In this document: positions 1 through 12,167 of the stretch, one piece after another
How positions within the stretch are numbered: position 1 is the stretch's first letter
Layout: each line of letters begins with the position of its first letter
DNA from: Mycocentrospora acerina
Lineage: Eukaryota; Ascomycota; Dothideomycetes; Pleosporales
Direction of reading: 5' to 3'
NCBI GenBank assembly: GCA_022701365.1
Contig: JAKUHH010000126.1
Location: 1 to 64,000 of the forward strand
DNA length: 64,000 nt
The notes under the pieces: generated by a model
What the model saw: only the letters and a program-made list of their open reading frames with translations
Database searches by the model: none
What the model was told of the DNA's origin: nothing
Translations under genes and position numbers: made by a program

Positions 1-10
1 AAAAAAAAAA

Positions 11-110
11 ATGTGTAACTACATGTAATCTTAGAATAAGGCTAATTTTATTCTTGCAAAATGTGTAACTACATGTAATCTTAGAATAAGGCTAATTTTA
101 TTCTTGCAAA
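11..110. repeat. 50-bp perfect tandem duplication
   Basis: Positions 11-60 and 61-110 are identical 50-bp units beginning ATGTGTAACTACATG, and the window starts with an A run directly before them. Perfect identity inside otherwise decayed DNA means either a recent duplication or an assembly artefact close to a contig end. Confidence 0.85.
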
Positions 111-611
111 AATACTTTATACTAAAACTTATAGAAAAATATTATAGTAATACTAATAGTTTGTGCCTACAGACTGTGCTAACAAATTACTTGTTTAAGT
201 TAGCGTAACCCTAACGCTAAACCTAAAGTATGGCGGATTATGCACAATCTGTAGCCTTATATTGGTTAGGCTAAAACTAGAAAGGTACAAACCCTTTAAC
301 TAAAAGATTATATAGGCCTATCCTTTTAGTAAGGAACAGTTATATAACTAGCTTAACTCTTAGCAGAGTAAGCTAAGACACATAATAAGTAAGCTTAACT
401 TCTAATATTATAAGCTAGTAGCTTAACTTTATATATTATAAGCTGTTTTAACTAATAAGTATAATTTGCAAAGGACTTATAGGATTCCCCTATTATATAT
501 ATAAACTATAGGAATACTACCCTTATAGTAATGTATTTAACCTTATTAATTAATCTACTTATTACTTCTTACCCTTAATTATAGTGTATCTTAGATACGT
601 GCATTAAACTA

Positions 612-725
612 ACCTTGTTTCCCTGAACTTACTCTATCCCTAAGAACTAACCTTAAACCTGTTCTACATTAGTACTAGTATCAGAAGGTCATTGACTACT
701 AAGATCAAGTACAGAACAGGATCTT
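612..725 (+). repeat. Dispersed AT-rich repeat, copy 1
   Basis: This stretch of about 114 bp aligns by eye with 12984-13101 in the same orientation. Shared blocks include TCTACATT, GTACT, CTAAGAT and AAGTACAGAAC. Most differences look like transitions. A second shared block (230-268) also recurs nearby (13183-13221), but on the other side of the main block, so the element is rearranged or has terminal repeats. Confidence 0.6.
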
Positions 726-1427
726 AACACTATGTCTAGATTATTACAGTCTACTTACTTACTATCTAAGTAGCTGCTTATAAGCCTTTGCTTACACCTG
801 CTGCTAATAATAAATATGCTTATTACTTAGATGTCTAAGTTATTAGCTTTCTGCCTTATCTTTTACTCTAGCTCTCTTCTCTCTGCTAGTACTACTAAAT
901 TAATATACTCTTTAGCTTATTTGCTTTACCTGATTTTTTATATATAGTTAATTATACTCTATAGTATGCCTATATAAAGCATATATATAATCTTAGTAAT
1001 ATTAATACTTATACTTAGCGCTAATATAGCTATAATTAATCCTTTGCTTCTTAGCTAGCACACTAGCTGCTGCGCTTAACTAGCATTACTAGTATAATAG
1101 TGCGCGCACCTAAGCACTGTAGATAGCACCTTATACTGCTCTTTACTATAGCAGTATACTACCCTTTTATCTCTTTAGTTAAGCAGCTACTGCTTACAGC
1201 ATTAATATATAGCTAATGCTATCTCTTGCACTTTACTGCACTTGCACTATAATATATAGTACTATATATCTAGCAAGATAATAGTGCTTACTTAAATATA
1301 TAAAATATATAAAAATAGTATTAAAGTATAACTATTATTAACTTCTTCTATCTATTTTCTTTTCCACTTTTATATATTACCTTTATTAGCTTTATATATA
1401 TCTATGTCAGCCTACGCCTGAGAGCGC

Positions 1428-1463
1428 ACGGGTGCAAGCACGTGTGCTCGCACGTGAGCACTC
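1428..1463. repeat. GC-rich inverted-repeat island in AT-rich DNA
   Basis: A short G/C-rich patch with alternating GTGC and CACG steps lies in an otherwise AT-only stretch. It contains GTGCTC, a six-base GCACGT loop and GAGCAC, a perfect 6-bp inverted repeat. Function unknown. Confidence 0.45.
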
Positions 1464-3634
1464 AACTCCTATATAGTCTCCGAGTCCTATACTTTAAATA
1501 AAACAACAAGTTCCTCCTAATTGTTCACTCACAATCTATATACTGCTTTTTATATATTTTACTTACTTCTTATTCTTTTCTCTCTTTCTATTATACTCTT
1601 TTACTAGTCTATACTTAGTTTAGTATTAAAGTTTATATTCTATTAGTATTAGTAAATACTTACTTTAGCTATAAATACTAAAACCTTAACTACTTCTACG
1701 TTTTATCTTATATATTATAGTATCTAGAGCAGCTATAGCTAATCCTAGTAGTATATTTTATAGCGCATAGTCTATTGCATAATAAATAAGGTTGCAGTAT
1801 TAATTTATAATTCTTAGCAACTTTTACTATTTTAAAAAAGAACTTTAAACTAGTAATACCCCTGTTATTTAGAACGCTTTAACTCTTAGTAAGTTAGTAA
1901 GACTATTACTGTTTATCCTATTACTGTTAGGGATATATCCTAGAGGTTTTAAATGCTAATTTAATGTTTTTAGCACTAAAAGTTATCTTTTAGGCGTAGT
2001 AGTACACTTTAAAGAATAGTGCTTTGTTAACACTTCTTCTGCCTAAGTACCTTACTGCATTAATAATAAGGTTACTATAGTAAGTTTAAAGAGGAGAGAA
2101 CAGGCCTATATCTAAAGGCTAGAGGAGGTAAGTTATATATAGGGGAAGTGCTAGAATAATATTGTATTAGATAAAGGTATACTAAATTATAGCTCTAGTT
2201 ACATAAGAGCTATAGTTATTAAGTAAAAGGAGACAGTAGTCTGCATTATCTAACTTAGTGTACTAAGTCTGCTCTTTAAAAAGCTTTAGCTATTTAAGAC
2301 GTAGCTTATTGTTAGTCTACCCTTATAAAGATGTTGCGTAGCTCTAATCCTTATATTCTCTATTAAGCTGCACCTATTATTCTTAGTAATACTTAGCTTT
2401 AAAGATACTAAGAGGTGCAAGAATATCTCTTACTACTAATATGCACTTAATTATAGTAACAAGCTCTCTTATGCCTAGCTTTTAAATATATATAGGGTTC
2501 TTTAAATAAACTTAGAGGTGTAAGGTAATATTACATGCTAATTAAGCCTGCATAAGTAGAACTCCTTTCTTGTCTATGTTAAAAATCCTGTTTAGTTGTA
2601 TATTAAACTGTAATCTTACTTTAATAAGAAGGTCTATAAATTCTTTTATAGTGCCTAGATTATAATTATATACTTAGGATGTGTTAATAGTCTTTATAAA
2701 GGTACTTAGGAGATTCTTTCTTTTAAAAAAATAGTTAACCTAATTCTTTCCTAATAAATGCCTAGCTAAGGCTTTAGCTATCTCCTAATAATAAGCACTG
2801 CAGAGGGGAGATCCCTATACTTCTGCCTTAATAATATAGCGTATAAGCGCATCCTTAATGTCTTTAGAGAGTGCTTATTAAGGCTCTTAAGATTTTAAAC
2901 AGGTAATTTAGATATTAATTTAGTAGCAAACTAAGCTTAGCGCACAGCTAAGAGCAAGCCCTAAGGACTTAGGAGAGGTGTAAAAGCCTTTTTTATACTT
3001 AGAAATTATAGTTTAAATAGCCTCCTCTCCTAAAAGGAGGTTAAGGGCCTTATTTTTAAAAAGGTTAAGGTGTTGTGTAGGCTAGTAGGCAAGCAGCATA
3101 ATAAGGATAATAGTAAAAAGTAGGGTAATCTTTAGGAACATCTACAGTATAAAAATTACAATTTTTTATATATATCTAAGCAGCTAAGATTACTTATTAT
3201 CTAAAGCGCTTTCTATTAAATTTTGTAGAAGGATATTTTGTTAGGTAGCAATATAGTTATAGAGTTATTTCTATAGTGAGTTTGTGGCAATGCATCGCCT
3301 CAGTACGTGGTGATCCTTGGTACACGGTGAGTTAGTCTATCTAATTTGATATGCCACAGTTCCAAGGATTTAGCCTCTTTAATTTCTGCCAAGACATCCG
3401 AATGGATCCCGCGGAAACATCCAGACATGCCGGCGATCTAAATGTCCGTAACTCAAACTTATATCGTGTTATCAGCTGTAACTCGATTATACTTGTTTGC
3501 AATGATTTCTGCCGGCACTTTACATGTCCGGATCCGTGAATGAAGATTAGGTCCCCAACTAGGGTTCAGGCTTGGGCTAAGTATTATGATTCATGTCAGC
3601 CAAGGGAGATGATACGTCCTCTAGCTACTTCTCC

Positions 3635-3641
3635 TATAAAA
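3635..3641 (+). promoter_or_regulatory. TATA box of the P450 gene
   Basis: TATAAAA lies about 90 bp upstream of the chosen ATG at 3731, a usual fungal distance. It is followed by a C/T-rich tract of the kind that precedes fungal transcription starts. Confidence 0.5.
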
Positions 3642-3730
3642 CAATCTTTCTTATTTTATTCTCTCTTTAAATATATTACATTTTTGCTCCAAACTCTTTT
3701 GCTTGCTCAACTCATTACCACTTCTACATC

Positions 3731-5488
3731 ATGGAAACTATCCATCAAACAACCAACCACTCTATTGATGCCATTTCACTTTTTGAGGTCTCCGCTGCAT
3801 GGCTCGGTTTTGCAGGTATGATTGAACAATCCACATTCAATGTCGCACACTCATAGTTAAAATAGCCGTCTGTGCAATCATCGCGAAAGCTATCTACAAC
3901 CTCTACTTTCATCCACTTTCAAAATACCCAGGTCCAGCTCTGTTCGCAGTTTCAGATTTAACCTATCTTTACTATTGGTTAAGGGGTGATATTATTAAAC
4001 ACCTTTATCGCATTCATCAAGAATATGGTCCCGTTGTTCGAATTTCGACGAACCGGATCTCTTATACGGATGGACGTGCGTGGAAGGATATACATGGTCA
4101 CAAAACTGCTTCGCAAAGAAAAGTCGACAATCAGAAAGACCCGCAGTTTTATGGTCCTGAGAGTAACGGAAGATTCTCATTGTTAGCGCTCTTCAACGAT
4201 GACGATCACGGAAAACTACGAAAATTATTCTCACATGGATTTTCTGAACGTGCCCTTAGAGCTCAAGAATATCTCATCCGCGCGAATGTCGACAAGTTGA
4301 TTCGCAACATTAACCAACTCCTCATCTCTAATCCCAACGATCCACTCGATTTTGTCCGACACTTCAATTGCGTTACATTTGATACAACTGGCGAGCTGGC
4401 CTTTGGAGAAACTTTAGGTCTTCTTGACGGTAATCAAGAAATGTATGGTTGGGTGGAGAGTATCATGGAAAGTACCAAACTGGCCCCATATCTCACTATC
4501 CTTTCGAAGCTTCCATTGGTTCTTAACGTAGTAGAAGCACTTCTACCAGAAGAAACAAAGACCAGTTTAATGAAGACCAGTCTCTTTGCCTCTGAATTGG
4601 TCGACAGGCGGCTGGAGAAAGGTCTAGTTACCGATAAAGATGATTTTTGGACCCTAATACTCAAGGCTAGAGATGATAAGACAATTGATGTTGAGGACAT
4701 GAAAGCTAACGCAAACTTGTTTATGGCTGCTGGCACTGAGACAACAGCTACTATGCTCTCTGGTTTCATGATCAACATCCTTTCAAATCCTGAAAAACTA
4801 GAAAAAGTTGTAAAGGAAGTTCGTGAAAGCTTTTCATCCGCTGACGAACTGACATCTGGCAAAATTCAAAAGCTGAAATATCTTGCGGCCTGCTGCGACG
4901 AATCAATGAGGCGTAAGTGGTTTTTTGACCTACTGAGGTTTTAACACTAAACTTAATATCAGTGTATCCCTCAACACCGCTTGGACCTCCTCGTATTGTT
5001 CTTGGCAACGGAGGGAATATTTGTGATAAATTTGTTCCAAGAGGAGTAAGGAAACGACGATACAAAGAGAGACTAAAGTTAACATTCGTTAGACTACAGT
5101 CTCAGTATCCATTTACACCGCATTTCGCTCCCCAGACAATTTTACAAATCCGCTATCTTTTGTCCCTGAGCGCTGGATACCAACAGACCCTCTCTACGAA
5201 TCATATGCGAACGATAATCGAGATGTTTTTCAGCCATTCTCTTTTGGTCCAAGAAATTGTATAGGAAGAAGGTAAGAAAATGGTTCTAGTCTTTAACAGA
5301 TTTCTAACAACAAGAACAGTTTAGCGCTTAATGTAATCCGTCTTACTGCTGCAAATTTACTTTGGAACTTTGACTTAGAGATCGATGAAAAGATTACAAA
5401 GAATTGGTTTGACCAAAAGATGTATTGGGCTTTATGGCACAAGCCTCCAATTTGGCTGAAAGTCACACCTGTAAAGCGAAGCTTTTGA
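3731..5488 (+). CDS. Cytochrome P450 monooxygenase, five exons
   Basis: Model: join(3731..3815, 3866..4912, 4963..5045, 5093..5271, 5320..5488), 520 aa, with four introns of 47-50 bp. Each is GT-AG and each preserves phase. The N-terminus is followed by a hydrophobic stretch and then [10 protein letters not shown], the usual hinge after a membrane anchor. P450 signatures are in order: AAGTETT oxygen-binding I-helix (about residue 317), ESMR as the ExxR motif (about 374), FVPERW, and [10 protein letters not shown] with the heme-ligand Cys (about 461). All key residues are intact. It resembles the fungal group that includes benzoate 4-hydroxylase and isotrichodermin C-15 hydroxylase-type enzymes; substrate unknown. 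It would act at the ER with a P450 reductase. Codons are strikingly A/T-ending compared with the NRPS region. The closest active neighbour is the SDR at 8871. Confidence 0.9.
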
Positions 5489-8400
5489 ATATGAAAAATA
5501 TAAGCACTCCTATTGGAAAACTCACAACAATCGTTATACGCACGTTAGTCACTATTTTTATTCAATTTTCCTGCTCTACAAAATATAGTAATCATATTTG
5601 TTTTCATATCTCTATTTATCCTGTTGATCAATGTGCCCAGCTATTCGTCTAGATAAAAGAAATATTCCAGCAGCTGCATCGATAATTAACCTAACTTTTT
5701 ATCTAATGGCATTTTGCTAACATTCTTTTTTCTAAATTTGTATAAAATAAGGCAGACAATTAAAAATCATTTCAATTGATTGGTAGCTCATCAACCTATT
5801 GTTTTCCAATTTGAATATCTATACTGTGTCACTAAGCGAGGGGTGTAAAGCACGGGAGACATGACAAATTTATTTTACGATTAGAATTGAACCGATCATT
5901 CATGATTTTTATGTATTTTAACAGCTTCATTTGTTTAATAGTATGCCTAATGAAAACTTCCTGGACGTTAAATGTAACTCTGCCGGATAAAGCGAAAAAA
6001 ATCCTATTTAATTGACGGGTTAAAATTTCTTCTATGAAGCAAGGGTTGTGGTGCACAGAAGTAATAAAGAAGAGGAAAACTTATAGGATTAGAATTTAGG
6101 TCAACAATAAAACACAACGTATGGCATTGCAAGCACAGGCATATTATCAATCTTTCTGCGTTCTCAGGCAGAAAAAGATTTAAATTCTATGTTAATTTTG
6201 TATGCTATATGATAACAATTAAATCTAAATCCTGTATTTTACAGATCAGTAATTCGCGTGATATCTTTAAGGTTTCATCAATTTGCAAAGATGTTAAATC
6301 AAGCGTTGCTAAATAGAAAAGGCTAAGAATAATAGGTGACTTACTTTGGTTTCTTTAATCGTGAACAAGAAAGAGAAAAAAATTTATTTAACTTCAAATT
6401 ATCCTTTAAAGGTTTGTTTAACAGCAGTATTATATAAATGTTTTGTTAAGATTTTTTATTTTATGTATTGCTATATTCAAATATAAATTGCGATTTTGTC
6501 CCATTTAGCATGTCTCTTCTCGCATCTTCATCACTAAGATTTCGTTTAGTAATTTCTTCCCTTATCTTAGATTTACACTCCTACTTTCTAATGTCTTCAG
6601 TCTCAAAGTACAAATTGTCAAATCATTTGATACAGATAATTTTCAATACAGCGTAAAGATGCAAGTAGACAGTGATCTAGAAAGGGTCTTAGACTACTTT
6701 AAGGCATATTAAGCTTCTATTATAGTATAGCAAAATCATAATCTAATTTTCTGCACCTTTTGGTATTGTAAAAAAGATGCAAATAAATCAAGTTTATAAG
6801 GCCATGTTGCCTGTGCCTTTGAAATCCTGGACTGGGGCAAGTTAGTAGTTGTTGGAAATGAACGTGAGAATTTACTTAAAAATTAATGATCGATTAAATA
6901 TCGTTTTTACGTTGCAGGTAAAAAAAAACTGGTCTGAATATGGTCTAAGTCTACTACAAGGCATATTGGAGGAGTGATAGGACGGATGTGCACACTTGAA
7001 ATACCTTTCGTTACACTAATAGGTCTTGAACTATTGTATGCAAACAAACTACACTATAAAGCTGCACTGCCGGCGTCCTTACATATCTTAGTGTAACGTT
7101 CACAATGCCACAACCCCGGTTTACCCCTGAGCGAACCGACACCTATCCGGAAGCTACCCGTTACCTATCCGACTTGTACCACCTTGCCCAGGGCTAGGAT
7201 ATGCAAATACGCAGGCAGCGTAGATTTATACAGTAGTTTTCCCTTATTCTTCGTACAAGACCTATAGGTCTATAAAATAGTATCTTTAGATTAACCTCCA
7301 GTCCTAGCATTCCCATATGCCTTGTAGGGAACTCGGACACATTTTGGATCACTCTCTACCTACCTGCATCATTACATCTATCCTAGATCATGCTTTTGGG
7401 CACTAGATAGGTATTAGATAGTATGTAAATAGATATTAGTTGTTACAGGGCCACACAAAGATTCTAATGTTTCACGTTACAGCTGAGAATGTTAAAAATT
7501 AAAAGATTAAAAAGACTTCAACAAAAGTTCAAACTAAGTAGAAGTTTATAATAATTTGTTTAATTGTGCTATTTAAAATAACCTATTAGTTGTATAGATC
7601 ATCCTAACTACCTTAATTTCTATTTGAGATATATATTTTGATTCTAAGCATTTACTGACTTAGGTAGTCACGCGCACAGACACTGTTGTGCCTATATCAA
7701 TGTATCTTATGTGAAAGTACGTTTGTGAAAGCTAAGTTGATTAAATTTTGCAAGATTAAATTATTTGATATTGTATTTCACGTCATATTTAAACTCTTTT
7801 CCCCTGGTTTTGAAATGCCGTAGTCTAGTAGCATCTAAGTCCGTATTACCGGCCTTGTCTTTTGTGAGTTTGGATACACTTCGCGCCGTCGGAGTTTAGG
7901 GTCCCACAGATGTCAGTCGGAAATATTGACAGGTAACAAATATCGGCAGTCTTGACAAAAGTATTAGTCTAATGAATTCAACAAATACTTTCAAATTGCT
8001 CTTAATGTTACCACAAAAAAAATAATAAGATTAAAACGTTTAGAATTACTAGGTACATAGTTTTCACTACAATTTAGGCAAATATCCGATCATTAGGGCT
8101 GTAAAACTTTGTCGCCCGGAAACAGGTGACACGTTCTTGTGACCCCCTCCCCTTACTTCGATTAATCATAGGAAATAACAAACAAGTGGGGAACTGAATT
8201 TTTGAGTTTAGGTGAACTAGTTAATGCTGCGAAGAGCATATCCATCTACAAATCCTCCAGCTTGAACATTGATTCTTGGCTAAACACCTAAGTCAAGAGA
8301 ACTCAATCATTAGAATAAAATCTTTAAAATATTCTATTAAACTGTTTAGTTCATTTTTCGAAATCAATAATTTTTGAGACTTGTTATATGTAAATCTATG

Positions 8401-8870
8401 CAGACGTCATTAGGTGATGATTACATCGTAACAAACTATGAATTCCTTTTGCTTGTTTTAATGTTTGTGTAAATAATAATTCATTCGTTCTTATTAAGAA
8501 AATAGTAATTATCAAAAATTAAGATAATTACCTAATCTCGGTAACATGCCATGGCCCGAAACCCCGGAATAAAAGACCCTTCGGCTAAATCCTGCACTAC
8601 CGCTCCGAACATAATTCCGTTTGCCGAACAATCACTTCCCGTCTGAGCTCTCGATAGAACATGCGAAAAGTCTAAATGAAAAGTCGGAACATAAATTGAA
8701 TTAATGTCTCTTCTAATATGTTGCTGGTTTTCATGCACCGTCGCAAGCTACGAAATCTAAAACTCTTTATTGCTAAGCCAGTAAAATTGTGTCAACTTTC
8801 TTGAAATCTCATCGCTCAAATCTTTTATTCAGTTAACAAACTTGTTAAACGTAAACTCTTGATTTCAAGT
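5489..8870. other. AT-rich intergenic region, no gene seen
   Basis: No ORF with recognisable protein similarity is visible on either strand. It contains one copy of a dispersed sequence (about 7240-7385) that recurs near 27.6 kb. It also contains the SDR promoter, with CCGAACATAATTCCG at about 8605 and TCGGAACATAAA at 8684. Confidence 0.6.
7240..7385 (+). repeat. Diverged dispersed repeat, copy A
   Basis: It aligns by eye with about 27590-27733. Shared pieces include GTACAA-ACCTAT, AATAGTAT, CCTAGCAT/CTCAGCAT-like blocks and CCTGCAT-AT-ACAT, in the same order and with similar spacing. Copies are strongly diverged. No coding content is seen. Confidence 0.45.
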
Positions 8871-9766
8871 ATGACTTCTATCGATATTTCTGAAAGTGAT
8901 CTTCACTCTATTAAGAGTCAAGTTGTTATTATAACAGGTATTGGCTTTTGTGATTTTCTCACATGTGGACTAACAATCTCACAGGCGCTTCTTCTGGAAT
9001 TGGTCTTGCAACTCTTCGCCTTGTAATCAAGCATGGTGGAAAAGTTTTTGCTTCTGACCTGAATCCACTCCCTGAGCCTGAAAATTCTTTAATACCTTTC
9101 ATGAGAGTCGACGTTACGTCATGGGCAGATCAGGTTGCAATGTTCAAAGCTGCTCAGAAGGAATACGGGAAGATTGACCATGTCTTCGCTAATGCTGGGA
9201 TTCAACCCTCTTTTTCCTTACTTGAAGCTGAACTTGACGCTCAAGGAGACTTGTTGCCACCTAAACTTAACACTATCAACGTAAATTTGATAGGATGCAT
9301 TTATACGGTGAAGCTTGGCATCTACTACCTCAACAAGAATCCAAATGGTGGTAGCATTGTGGTGACAGGTAGTGCTTCAAGCATCGCCAGGTTCCCAAAG
9401 ACAGACTACAGTATACCTCATCTTAATCATTGTATTTTTCGTAAATTCTAATTCCTCACAGCAACATCAAAACATGCCGTTCTCGGTCTTGTTCGCTCTC
9501 TTTATGACCAATTGCATCCGAAACTTCCGATTCGCGTCAATGCTATTGCACCAGGATGGACTCAAACTGCAATAATTCCAAGCGACATTATGGAATCACT
9601 TAAAGAGGACGAATATCAGTCTCCTGATATTGTTGCGCGCTCTGTCATATTCTTGATGGCTAACAACGACCACCATGGTGATTTGTTGTACGTTGATCGT
9701 GGAACTTTTACTGAGTTAGAGAATGGAAAGAATGGTTATAACGCTCTTGTAGAGGCGATGGGTTAA
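8871..9766 (+). CDS. Short-chain dehydrogenase/reductase (classical SDR)
   Basis: Model: join(8871..8937, 8985..9410, 9462..9766), 265 aa, with introns of 47 and 51 bp in consistent phase. The Rossmann nucleotide-binding motif TGASSGIG spans the first intron (residues 22-29). NAG lies in the middle, a serine-rich GSASS strand precedes the active site, and the catalytic pair is YTTSK (Tyr164, Lys168). An Asp at the end of the second beta strand (FASDLN) suggests NAD(H) preference by family rule. The C-terminus has PGWTQT and a YVDRGTFTEL tail like other SDRs. Substrate unknown; likely interconverts an alcohol and a ketone. Codons are A/T-rich like the P450, and the gene stands alone with more than 3 kb of AT-rich DNA on its left. 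Confidence 0.9.
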
Positions 9767-10321
9767 TTGATCAAGCTTTGCGTACTATTATTCTACCAGA
9801 GTAGTTTTATAACTTGATTTAACTTCCAATCTTAACACAAATGTGGTAGATTAAAATCAAACGTGAAAAGATTAACAAATAACATTTTTAACTAGCAAAC
9901 CCATTAACAACATTACGATAAACTAGGTCAAAATCCAATATTCCTTTATGATATATAAAGAAGATTATATGTTTAAACTTTTTAACTAGAGATCTACTGC
10001 CTATGTTTTGTGAACTTATTTGTACTGTTCATTAAGTGCTTCGTCTTTAGTTTGAAAACAAAGAGATACTAAGCTACTTGCTATTTTTAAAGTATTTAGT
10101 GACCTAGCTCTGCAAGAACTTTTGCAGAGGCAATTTATAATTTTTTAGCTGGCTAAGCAGCCTTATGAAAAGATGCAAAACACTACACTAGCAAAGAGAC
10201 TTAAATTAGCCACTGAATTACTAGCCTATACAAAACACATCCACAAAGTAAATCCAAAAACAATCCAATTAAATACTAGGACAATAAAATGATAAAGAAG
10301 ATAACTTCGCTAATTTAGCTA
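9767..10321. other. AT-rich spacer before the transposon
   Basis: Low-complexity AT-rich DNA between the SDR stop codon and the left terminus of the Fot1-like element. No gene seen. It ends in the TA dinucleotide (10320-10321) that is the likely target-site copy. Confidence 0.6.
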
Positions 10322-10386
10322 ACGTGCTTCACAAGCGAGCCGCGCATACAAGCGAGCCGCGCACCCCACTAAGTTTGAGCACCTCT
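10322..10386 (+). repeat. Left terminal inverted repeat with internal 17-bp direct repeat
   Basis: This is the 65-bp arm matching the reverse complement of 12103-12167. Inside it the unit ACAAGCGAGCCGCGCAT occurs twice in tandem (the second copy ends in C instead of T). Such subterminal repeats are the usual form of transposase-binding sites. Confidence 0.9.
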
Positions 10387-10442
10387 TTAAGCGTATAACT
10401 CAACCACGTTACAAGGCAGAGTATAGATATTGATACAATAGA

Positions 10443-12086
10443 TTAAACAGTATCTGCAGCATCTTTTTTACACGTACGTGAGTTGTGCCCAGTCTCTCTA
10501 CACCTCCCACAGCGCGCCAGAGCCTGACGACTGAGGCCTGATTGCTCTCCTCCTTGACGCTCTTTATGAGCAATCTGCTTATCAGCCTCACGTTGAGCAA
10601 GTATATCCTCTCTAGCTCTTTTTGTTAAGACTCCTTGCTTCTGTAGTTGCTTTTTCTTACGCTGCTTCTGCTTTAATGCTGCCTTATTAGCTCTCTTAAG
10701 ACTAACAATCTGATCGCGCATTAGCTTAGCTAAGAGCATTATCACCTCAGCCCTCTTCTTTAGCTAATTAATCGCCTCAATAATTAAGGCTGGTGATGAG
10801 CTCTTGTGCTGCCGAACACGATTACGTATCAGCGTTAATTGAGCCTTAAGCTCATGTACGTTGCTTGGTGTACAAGCCTGCCAGGCCTCTGGCAAGGCAG
10901 CTGGTGTAGGTGTACAGAGCTGCACGTTAAGCTTTAACAGAACAACGTCTGGCTAGAGAGGCACAAGGCCTGCGCCTTAAAAGGCTAAGCAGATATTAGC
11001 TGGCGTAAACAATTGTGTAAAGGCTGCCTTAAACGCTAGCAGAAACTTAAGCTTTGTAATGTAGTTAATGTGGTAGCAGATTAGGCTCTTAACCTCACGA
11101 CTGTACGCACGCTTCAACAGCGAGAAGCAGCTAACGTTAAGAGGCTGCAGCAGGTGGGATGAGTGAGGCGGCATACAGAGCGTGTAGATGTTGTTCTCCT
11201 TGCAAAGCTCTTGAAATTTGAGTGTGTGGTGGCTGTCGTGGCCATTAAGGATGAGCAGCCTACGCGTGCTAACCACCTTCCCATCTGTATGCTTAATAAA
11301 GTGCTTTAGCCACTTAACTCTAAGCTCGTCATTTGTCTAGCCCTTGTCGCTAACTGCAATTGCCTAGTTGTGTGGGAGATCTTCCTCGTACCAGGCAGAT
11401 AGGTGATACTGGCCAGCAAAGATGAGAAACGGTGGGATTGTCCAGCCAGCAGCGTTAATTGCAGCAATCACTGTCACCCACTCACGGTCGCCAGGCTGGA
11501 TAGCCTTTAGCCAGCCTCTCCTCTCTGACCCTGTCACAACAAGCTGAGTCGTAATCTTGCCCATCATAAAGCCTGCCTCATTAAAGTTATAGACGTCTTC
11601 ATCGCAGATGCTATACTTCGCCTTTGTCTGCTCTACAAGCGTAAACCAGCCTTAGATAAGGACAGGATCCTCACACAGAGCTCTCTGCCTATTATACACT
11701 CAATTGAAACGCGTTGTGAGACTGTCTGTACGCTTAACAAAGTTGCGCGGCCAGTAGACACTAACGCGACCTGCGTCACGCGCAGCAAGCAGCTTATCAG
11801 CTATATCACGTACGGCTGCGTAGGTAGGCGCAAACCCTCGTCCATCAAGGCTAAGTATGTGTCTGACAATCACCTCCTCTTCTAGCTGGGTAAGCTTCTT
11901 TGAGTTGGGCTGGCAATCGCGTCATGAAGGTTTGCCAGCACGTCGGTCGTGTAGCGTAGTTTCAGCAATATTAAAGACTTCAGCAGCGCGTCGATTGCTC
12001 TGCAATTGGCGTTTATCAAGAGCTAAGATAGCAAGCTGAACATCTGCTTCATTAGAAGGCAATTGATTATTGTAGCGTTGAGCCAT
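10443..12086 (-). pseudogene. Fot1/pogo transposase pseudogene
   Basis: Reading from ATG at 12086 to the stop at 10443 gives 548 codons in one uninterrupted frame, but with several premature stops (for example after the N-terminal HTH and before the GWFTLVEQT segment). The N-terminus carries the helix-turn-helix/CENP-B part (RRAAEVFNIAETTLHDR), then [18 protein letters not shown] and HLLQPLNVSCF, which are the three catalytic segments. The tail has a basic coiled region and a zinc knuckle, CGRCRETGHNSRTC. In active relatives all three catalytic positions are Asp; here all three are Asn (codons at 11580-11582, 11244-11246 and 11136-11138; codon numbers 169, 281, 317, spacing 35). Each change fits G-to-A in a TpG context, the RIP footprint. 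It cannot encode an active enzyme. Confidence 0.93.
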
Positions 12087-12102
12087 TGCAAGTCAAAGTG
12101 TG

Positions 12103-12167
12103 AGAGGTGCTCAAACTTGGTGGGGTGCGCGGCTCGCTTGTATGCGCGGCTCGCTTGTAAAGCACGT
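12103..12167 (-). repeat. Right terminal inverted repeat
   Basis: Reverse complement of the left arm, with two transition differences. It holds the same two tandem copies of the 17-bp subrepeat. Confidence 0.9.

Larger units (their letters stand above)
1..3264. repeat. AT-rich, RIP-like decayed repeat block
   Basis: The block is extremely rich in A, T and TpA steps, with stops in every frame and no recognisable gene. This is the look of repeat DNA eroded by C-to-T mutation. Composition changes abruptly near 3265, where ordinary mixed sequence begins. Two stretches recur in diverged form near 13 kb (612-725 and 230-268), so at least part of the block is a dispersed element. The element class cannot be named by eye. 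Confidence 0.75.
10322..12167 (-). mobile_element. Fot1/pogo-type DNA transposon, complete but inactivated
   Basis: The 1,846-bp element is bounded by 65-bp terminal inverted repeats (10322-10386 and 12103-12167) that differ at only two positions. It is flanked by TA on both sides (10320-10321 and 12168-12169), the target duplication of Tc1/mariner elements. Both ends start ACGTGCTT. It carries a single-frame transposase relic on the minus strand with no frameshift but many stops. Near-identical termini with a heavily mutated gene indicate a fairly recent insertion hit by RIP-like mutation. Class assignment rests on the termini, the TA site and the DD35D-type spacing of the transposase. Confidence 0.92.

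Noticed and set aside
201..229. CCCTAA/CGCTAA/ACCTAA series resembling telomere repeats
   Set aside because: Only one exact unit and no array; it sits in TA-rich decayed DNA where such strings arise by chance.
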